From an uncultured Flavobacteriales bacterium (lineage in GTDB: Bacteria > Bacteroidota > Bacteroidia > Flavobacteriales > BACL11): DNA of 20,225 nt. The translations under genes and the position numbers were made by a program. The notes beneath the pieces were generated by a model that saw nothing but the letters and a program-made list of their open reading frames with translations, ran no database searches and was not told the origin of the DNA. This document shows positions 15,579 to 20,225 of the stretch, piece by piece; position 1 is the stretch's first letter, and each line of letters begins with the position of its first letter. Location: positions 1 to 20,225 of the forward strand of contig CAJWUS010000009.1 of assembly GCA_913047525.1 (NCBI GenBank), written 5' to 3'.

Positions 15579-17629
15579 TGAAAAAATATTTTGTTTTTTT
15601 TCTCTTTTCTATTTTCTATCTCTCTTGTTTCTCAACCCATATTGTTGGTGGATATATCAGTATGAAATATCTAGGGGTTTCTGCCTCTGCAGTTAATAAT
15701 CTGGATTATGAAGTAACCCTTATTATTTATCGAGACCAAGGTGGGGTGAGTTTGCCAAATCCTGTAAATGGTATTAAATTTTTTAATGGATTGAATGACA
15801 CTATCGGATTTGGTTTCTCTTTAGATTTGGTATCTCAGCAATTCCTCAACTTTGGGGATTCTTGTTTTATGCCAAAAAATCTATCGGTAGAAGAATTTAT
15901 TTATAAAGATACCATTGAGCTTTCCATTTTTAGTGAAGGTTATTATTTTGCTTGGGAAACTTGTTGCAGAAATGCTGGTATCATCAATATCGATAATCCT
16001 TTATCGGCAGGAACAACCTATAAATCGGAAATACTAGTTAGCGATCCTAATAATGGTTTTGCTAATTTGGAAAACTCAAGTCCTACTTTTGGTTTTGATT
16101 CCTTGATGAATCAATATTACCCACATAATGCTTATTTATGCAAAGAACAAGAACACACTTTTAATTTTAGTTCAGTGGATCCAGATGGAGATTCTTTGGT
16201 TTATTCTTTAGCTAGTCCTTTAAATTGCCATCCTTTTACTTGGCCAACTGGCCCAGTTACTAATCCAGCACCTTACGATACAATTACTTGGGCAAATAGT
16301 AGTTATAGCACCAACAATCCTTTAGGTACTGGAAGCTATATGTATATTGATGCTGTTACTGGCGATCTAACTTCCTTTGCTACTATAGTTGGGGTTTATG
16401 TTTTTTCTGTTCGAATTGAGGAATGGAGAGAGCTAAATGGAGTTTGGCGAAAAATTGGTGAAGTGGTGCAAGATATTCAGTATGAAACCATAGATTGCGA
16501 ACAAAATAATGCCCCAACCATTACAATTGATGAGCATTTGGAAAATGGTATTTTTATTGATTCCAATTATAGTGCACTAATACAACTGCCTTATTATGAC
16601 ACTCTGAAACTTTCTTATGATGCTTATATTGAAAAGGAAATATGCCTAAAGATTGCTTCCCAAGATTTGGATTCAAATGTGAATATTTTTCAGCAAATGC
16701 TCAAAGATTCTGTGTCGGTTTATTGTGAGTTAAGTTTATTTAACTCTGGATTGGATAGCACTTCCAATATGGCTTTTTTTAGTAATGATAGCGCCCTTTC
16801 CAATGTAAATTCTAATTTTTGTTGGACTCCTATTTGTCAAGATATGAGTAGTAGTCCGTACTATGTGTATTTTTATTCCAAAGATATTTCTTGCTTTGCA
16901 TACCATACTTCTGTTTTGGAATTGGAAATAAACCTAAAACAACCCAATAACAATCCGCCAAGTATAACAGAAATGACGGATAACCCTGCACTATTGGATT
17001 CTTCATATTCTGATACCATCAAACTAAAATATACAGCAGAAGTGGGTAAAGAAATTTGCTATCCAATAAGCACGAAAGATGAGGATATTTACAATGGAAT
17101 TAGCGATTATTTATCGCTTAGTATTCTATCTTTTAAAAATGAAAGTAGCGTAAATGTGCAAGAATATAATTTTACAAATACTGCTTATTTCACCCAAGTG
17201 AATTCTGATTTATGTTGGAAACCAACTTGTATTGATATGGAGCATACGCCTTTCACTGTAACTTTTTTAGCTTTTGATGATGCTTGTATAAATGATACTG
17301 CCGTTTTACAAATTGAGTTTGAAATAATTGAACCTACAGAATTTGAAATTGATTCTTCAATACACAATGTTTTTACTCCTAATGGAGATGGAGTAAACGA
17401 TTATTTTGAAATAAAAGATGTAGAACTAAACTATTGTTTTGACACCGAATTTTCTGTCCAAATTTTTACAAGATGGGGTAAAAAAGTATTTGAAGATGAT
17501 AAAGTAAATTTTAAATGGAGTGGTAAAATGAAAAATGGGGCAGAATGTGCTGATGGCGTATATTTTTACATAATAGAAAGCCCTTTACCTGTTGTTCCCC
17601 AAAAAGGAACAATTACCATAATTAGATAG
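15575..17629 (+). CDS. Secreted protein with THIVGG N-terminal region and T9SS type B sorting domain
   Basis: This 684-aa protein is predicted to be exported by the T9SS; the ligand or role is unknown. It has a signal peptide (about 1-20). An N-terminal region begins THIVGGYISMKYLG, with YRDQ, AWETCCRNAG and FSSVDPDGDSLVYSLASP; this pattern is common in large Bacteroidota surface proteins. Two tandem ~135-residue modules follow (about 311-453 and 458-590). They share DTxKLxYxAxxxKEICxxI, a CWxPxCxDM motif and a late DxxC. The type B sorting tail occupies 598-684: NVFTPNGDGVNDYFEI, FTRWGKKVFED and DGVYFYII. The start overlaps the previous stop as ATGA, so the pair is probably translationally coupled; a second ATG at 15578 is equally possible. 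A short 7-bp inverted repeat lies at 17592-17612 near the end. Confidence 0.9.
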   Translation: MMKKYFVFFLFSIFYLSCFSTHIVGGYISMKYLGVSASAVNNLDYEVTLIIYRDQGGVSLPNPVNGIKFFNGLNDTIGFGFSLDLVSQQFLNFGDSCFMPKNLSVEEFIYKDTIELSIFSEGYYFAWETCCRNAGIINIDNPLSAGTTYKSEILVSDPNNGFANLENSSPTFGFDSLMNQYYPHNAYLCKEQEHTFNFSSVDPDGDSLVYSLASPLNCHPFTWPTGPVTNPAPYDTITWANSSYSTNNPLGTGSYMYIDAVTGDLTSFATIVGVYVFSVRIEEWRELNGVWRKIGEVVQDIQYETIDCEQNNAPTITIDEHLENGIFIDSNYSALIQLPYYDTLKLSYDAYIEKEICLKIASQDLDSNVNIFQQMLKDSVSVYCELSLFNSGLDSTSNMAFFSNDSALSNVNSNFCWTPICQDMSSSPYYVYFYSKDISCFAYHTSVLELEINLKQPNNNPPSITEMTDNPALLDSSYSDTIKLKYTAEVGKEICYPISTKDEDIYNGISDYLSLSILSFKNESSVNVQEYNFTNTAYFTQVNSDLCWKPTCIDMEHTPFTVTFLAFDDACINDTAVLQIEFEIIEPTEFEIDSSIHNVFTPNGDGVNDYFEIKDVELNYCFDTEFSVQIFTRWGKKVFEDDKVNFKWSGKMKNGAECADGVYFYIIESPLPVVPQKGTITIIR

Positions 17630-17634
17630 TTTTG
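17627..17634 (+). promoter_or_regulatory. Predicted -7 promoter box of meaB
   Basis: TAGTTTTG matches TAnnTTTG, and its first three bases are the stop codon of the preceding gene. It lies 22 nt before the meaB ATG, leaving a leader of about 17 nt. This would let meaB be expressed independently of the secreted-protein pair. No -33 element is visible. Confidence 0.4.
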
Positions 17635-17656
17635 TTTTTATAGTTTCACCAAATCA

Positions 17657-18610
17657 ATGGATACCAAAACAATCATAAAAAATATAAAAACAGGCGATAC
17701 TATTGCTTTAAGCAAAGCCATTACTTTGTGTGAAAGCACTTTAGATAATGAGCAACAAATAGCGCAAGATATCCTTTCATCTCTTTCAAAAGAAACGGTA
17801 AGTTCTATACGAATAGGTGTAACGGGTGTTCCCGGTGTTGGGAAAAGCACTTTTATAAATAGTTTTGGAAGAATGCTTACTGCAAAAGGAAAAAAAATAG
17901 CTGTTTTGGCTATTGATCCAACAAGTGAAAAATCGCATGGAAGTATCCTGGGGGATAAAAGTCGAATGAACGATCTGGTAACTGACAAAAATGCTTTTAT
18001 TCGCCCATCTCCTTCTAGCGGAACTTTGGGAGGTGTAGCTGATAAAACAAGAGAAAGCATCCTTTTTTGTGAAGCAGCTGGCTTTGATGTGATACTTATT
18101 GAAACGGTCGGTGTTGGTCAAAACGAAACAAGCGTAAGTAATTTGGTTGATTTCTTTTTACTACTAATGCTATCAGCTGCTGGAGATGAGTTGCAAGGTA
18201 TTAAAAGAGGTATTATGGAAATGGCAGATATTATTTTAATAAATAAAGCAGATGGAGATAATATACAAAAAGCAAAGAATGCCATGCTGCAATACAAAAG
18301 TGCTTTGCATCTATTTCCAAAAAATGTAAATGGATGGAAAGCAAAAGTTACTACTTGTTCTGGATTGGAGGAAATTGGGTTGGAAGAAATTTGGAAAACA
18401 ATTGAGAAACATAACTCCCAAATAAAAGAGAATAACTTTTTTACTAAAACCAGAAAAGAACAAAACATCTATTGGCTACACAATCAAATAAAAAAAGAGT
18501 TGGGAAATAAGAAATATTCTCAACTGCAAACAACTGGCAAATTAAAGAAGCTAGAAGAAGAACTGCTTCATAAGAAAGTAACTATTTATCATTTATTGAA
18601 AGATTTATAA
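17657..18610 (+). CDS. meaB: Methylmalonyl-CoA mutase-associated GTPase MeaB (ArgK family)
   Basis: MeaB is a G3E P-loop GTPase that binds methylmalonyl-CoA mutase, gates loading of intact adenosylcobalamin and protects the enzyme from inactivation. The 317-aa length is normal. The Walker A motif GVPGVGKS is at 57-64. The MeaB-specific DPTSEKSHGSILGDKSRM segment follows near 90, then ETVGVGQNE and the guanine-specificity motif NKAD at 196-199. The C-terminal dimerisation arm is helical and charged. Its expected partner is the fused mutase at 9024-12017, from which it is separated by 5.6 kb carrying two secreted-protein genes. A -7 box at 17627 suggests its own promoter. It converges on the small DUF6150-like gene with no clear terminator. 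Confidence 0.96.
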   Translation: MDTKTIIKNIKTGDTIALSKAITLCESTLDNEQQIAQDILSSLSKETVSSIRIGVTGVPGVGKSTFINSFGRMLTAKGKKIAVLAIDPTSEKSHGSILGDKSRMNDLVTDKNAFIRPSPSSGTLGGVADKTRESILFCEAAGFDVILIETVGVGQNETSVSNLVDFFLLLMLSAAGDELQGIKRGIMEMADIILINKADGDNIQKAKNAMLQYKSALHLFPKNVNGWKAKVTTCSGLEEIGLEEIWKTIEKHNSQIKENNFFTKTRKEQNIYWLHNQIKKELGNKKYSQLQTTGKLKKLEEELLHKKVTIYHLLKDL

Positions 18611-18640
18611 CCACTGAATAGTTGTTCATTATATTATTAA

Positions 18641-18976
18641 TTAATAAAACAAATGTAATTTTTCTTTTTTACGCCATTTTGCTTGATTACTATATTTTAC
18701 AAAATAAATAAGCACATCTGACTGGTTAGCATATTCTGTAAAGAATATCTTTTTATCTGCTTGATTTGCATATTCAACAAAAAACCATTTACCATTATTT
18801 TTTCCAGCTTGGTTTGAGTAATCAACTTTAAATACACTTAAATCTGCCTGACTTTCATAATCAACTACAAACACTTTTACATCTGCCTTAGAAGCATATT
18901 CAACAGAGAATACTTTTTGTGCTTGAGTTAAATTTATACTAAAAATGAGGATAAAAAATAAAATTAGCTTCTTCAT
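18641..18976 (-). CDS. Small exported repeat protein, DUF6150-like
   Basis: This 111-aa protein has a signal peptide (about 1-19, ending TQAQ). The mature part is almost entirely six short repeats of 11-14 residues with the pattern (V/I)xxFxVxYxxQAD, for example VFSVEYASKAD, VFVVDYESQAD, FFTEYANQSD and YFVKYSNQA. The alternating hydrophobic/polar pattern suggests each repeat gives a beta-strand and a turn. It resembles the DUF6150 family as I recall it; the function is unknown. The C-terminal residues are basic and aromatic, KWRKKEKLHLFY. It is transcribed toward meaB and away from the aminotransferase gene. I see no matching TAnnTTTG box upstream on its strand. Being small and low-complexity it could be doubted, but the signal peptide plus regular repeats argue that it is real. 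Confidence 0.8.
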   Translation of the reverse strand: MKKLILFFILIFSINLTQAQKVFSVEYASKADVKVFVVDYESQADLSVFKVDYSNQAGKNNGKWFFVEYANQADKKIFFTEYANQSDVLIYFVKYSNQAKWRKKEKLHLFY

Positions 18977-19021
18977 CCTGTAAAAATAATAAATTCCAAC
19001 AATTATTACTAATCTACTTTA

Positions 19022-19029
19022 TATATTTG
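19022..19029 (+). promoter_or_regulatory. Predicted -7 promoter box of the aminotransferase gene
   Basis: TATATTTG matches TAnnTTTG and is followed by CA. It lies 20 nt before the ATG at 19050. The 73-nt divergent spacer also serves the minus-strand DUF6150-like gene, for which no matching box is seen. Confidence 0.55.
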
Positions 19030-19049
19030 CAACCCCTAATACCTGATTA

Positions 19050-20225
19050 ATGACAAAAGTATCAGACAGATTAAATCGTTTAACCGAATCGGCCACCCTT
19101 GCTATGGCCAGGATGAGTAGAGAACTAATAGCGAAAGGGCACGATATAATTTCATTAAGTTTAGGAGAACCTGATTTTGATACGCCTGAATTTATTAAAG
19201 AGTCTGCCAAAAAAGCAATTGATGATAATTTCTCACACTACACTCCTGTCCCTGGTTTTTTGGAATTACGAGAAGCAATCTGCGGGAAATTTAAAAGAGA
19301 TAATAATCTGGATTACACACCCGATCAGATTGTAGTTTCCACTGGAGCAAAACAATCTCTTTCCAATGTTTGTATGAGTTTATTAAACAGTGGAGATGAA
19401 GTGATCCTACCCTGTCCTTACTGGGTAACCTATACTGAACTTGTAAAACTTACAGGTGGGATTCCTATTGAGATACAATCCTCAGTAGACACTGATTTTA
19501 AAGTAACTCCTGATCAAATTGAAGCTGCAATTACTCCTAAAACAAAAGCTTTAATGTTTAGCTCTCCTTGTAATCCTAGTGGTTCAGTTTATACAAAGCA
19601 AGAATTACTTGATATTGCAAAGATGCTAGAAAAATACCCTGATATTTTTATTATATCGGATGAAATCTATGAACATATAAATTTTACAGATGCCCATTTT
19701 AGTATTGGTACATTCCCAAGCATGAAAGATAGAACAATTACAATAAATGGGGTTTCAAAAGGTTTTGCAATGACGGGTTGGCGAGTTGGTTTCATTGGAG
19801 CACCACTATGGATAGCTAAAGCATCTAATAAATTACAAGGGCAACTTACTTCAGCAACTTGTTCAATTGCCCAAAAAGCAACTAAAACAGCTATGCTTTC
19901 CGAACCTAAAAAAGTAACTGCCCTCATGAAGGAAGCTTTCTTTAAAAGAAGAAATATGTTGCTCGAAAGATTAAATGAGATTCCTGGAATAAAATGTAAT
20001 ATACCGAAAGGTGCTTTTTATATTTTTCCAGATTTTTCCTATTATTTCGGAAAGAAAGATGGTGAAGAGGTTATTAAAAATTCCAATGATTTATGTATGT
20101 ATTTACTCAATAAAGCACATGTAGCACTGGTTTCGGGTGCAGCTTTCGGGAATCCTGAATGTATTAGAATTTCCTATGCAGCTTCAGATAAAAAATTGAT
20201 GGAAGCTGCAAAAAGAATTAAAGAA
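19050..20225 (+). CDS. aspC: Pyridoxal phosphate-dependent class I aminotransferase, aspartate aminotransferase type (3' end off the window)
   Basis: This enzyme transfers amino groups between amino acids and 2-oxo acids through PLP, most likely aspartate + 2-oxoglutarate to oxaloacetate + glutamate. The frame is open from ATG 19050 to the window edge (392 codons), only a few residues short of the usual ~397-400. Family motifs are in order: SLGEPDFDTP near 38-47, HYTPVPGFLELREA, SSPCNPSG with its conserved Asn, and SDEIYEHINF with the PLP-contacting Asp and Tyr. The Schiff-base lysine is K237 in NGVSKGFAMTGWRVGF. The substrate-carboxylate arginine is R373 in CIRISYA. It is subgroup I-gamma-like, related to thermophilic AspC, and exact substrate choice (aspartate, prephenate or others) cannot be fixed from sequence alone. 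Confidence 0.93.
   Translation, partial: MTKVSDRLNRLTESATLAMARMSRELIAKGHDIISLSLGEPDFDTPEFIKESAKKAIDDNFSHYTPVPGFLELREAICGKFKRDNNLDYTPDQIVVSTGAKQSLSNVCMSLLNSGDEVILPCPYWVTYTELVKLTGGIPIEIQSSVDTDFKVTPDQIEAAITPKTKALMFSSPCNPSGSVYTKQELLDIAKMLEKYPDIFIISDEIYEHINFTDAHFSIGTFPSMKDRTITINGVSKGFAMTGWRVGFIGAPLWIAKASNKLQGQLTSATCSIAQKATKTAMLSEPKKVTALMKEAFFKRRNMLLERLNEIPGIKCNIPKGAFYIFPDFSYYFGKKDGEEVIKNSNDLCMYLLNKAHVALVSGAAFGNPECIRISYAASDKKLMEAAKRIKE

Noticed and set aside
17592..17612. 7-bp inverted repeat TTGTTCC/GGAACAA near the end of the second secreted protein
   Set aside because: It lies inside coding sequence and has no following T-run; it is explained well enough by codons.
17638..18060. 140-aa minus-strand open frame opposite meaB
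   Set aside because: It is antisense to a complete, strongly conserved gene and shows no family motifs.
18609..18647. Hairpin and 14-bp palindrome TTATTAATTAATAA between convergent meaB and the DUF6150-like gene as a bidirectional terminator
   Set aside because: The hairpin has a central mismatch and no T-run; the palindrome is pure A/T and overlaps a stop codon, so chance is likely.

Overview
The window comes from a low-GC Bacteroidota genome, most likely a marine member of the Flavobacteriales. Evidence for this is the complete Na+-pumping NADH:quinone reductase operon, a type IX secretion system (T9SS) plug protein, two secreted proteins with T9SS type B sorting tails, a vitamin B12-dependent methylmalonyl-CoA mutase with its GTPase chaperone, and several Bacteroidota-type -7 promoter boxes (TAnnTTTG). 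I see no tRNA, rRNA, CRISPR array, insertion sequence or phage gene. No intergenic stretch exceeds 300 bases; the longest are about 160 nt (12018-12176) and 117 nt (6905-7021).

Layout. 1-5486 (minus strand): nqrA-B-C-D-E-F, with nqrF cut by the left edge. All visible cofactor residues are present: the 2Fe-2S cysteines of NqrF, the paired cysteines of NqrD and NqrE, and the FMN-threonine sites of NqrB and NqrC. 5513-5528: two -7 boxes back to back, one for nqr and one for the divergent plug gene. 5564-6904: a DUF5103/T9SS plug lipoprotein. 7022-8650: 1-pyrroline-5-carboxylate dehydrogenase (pruA), closed by a clear hairpin terminator. 8711-12017: a small FtsB/DivIC-like division protein whose end overlaps a methylmalonyl-CoA mutase gene. 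12177-17629: two large secreted T9SS type B proteins with an ATGA overlap. 17657-18610: meaB. 18641-18976 (minus): a small exported six-repeat protein resembling DUF6150. 19050-20225: an aspartate-type aminotransferase, cut by the right edge close to its expected end.

How the genes fit together. NQR oxidises NADH and exports Na+. PruA feeds proline carbon into glutamate, and the aminotransferase could link glutamate to oxaloacetate/aspartate. The mutase and MeaB interconvert methylmalonyl-CoA and succinyl-CoA. The plug protein and the two sorting-tail proteins belong to T9SS export.

The most unusual feature is the mutase. A shortened small (beta) subunit and an essentially complete catalytic (alpha) subunit lie in one 997-residue open frame; in related bacteria they are normally two genes. 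Two secreted-protein genes also separate this mutase from meaB. I did not find a convincing wholly new system: most of the window is recognisable core and surface-protein biology.
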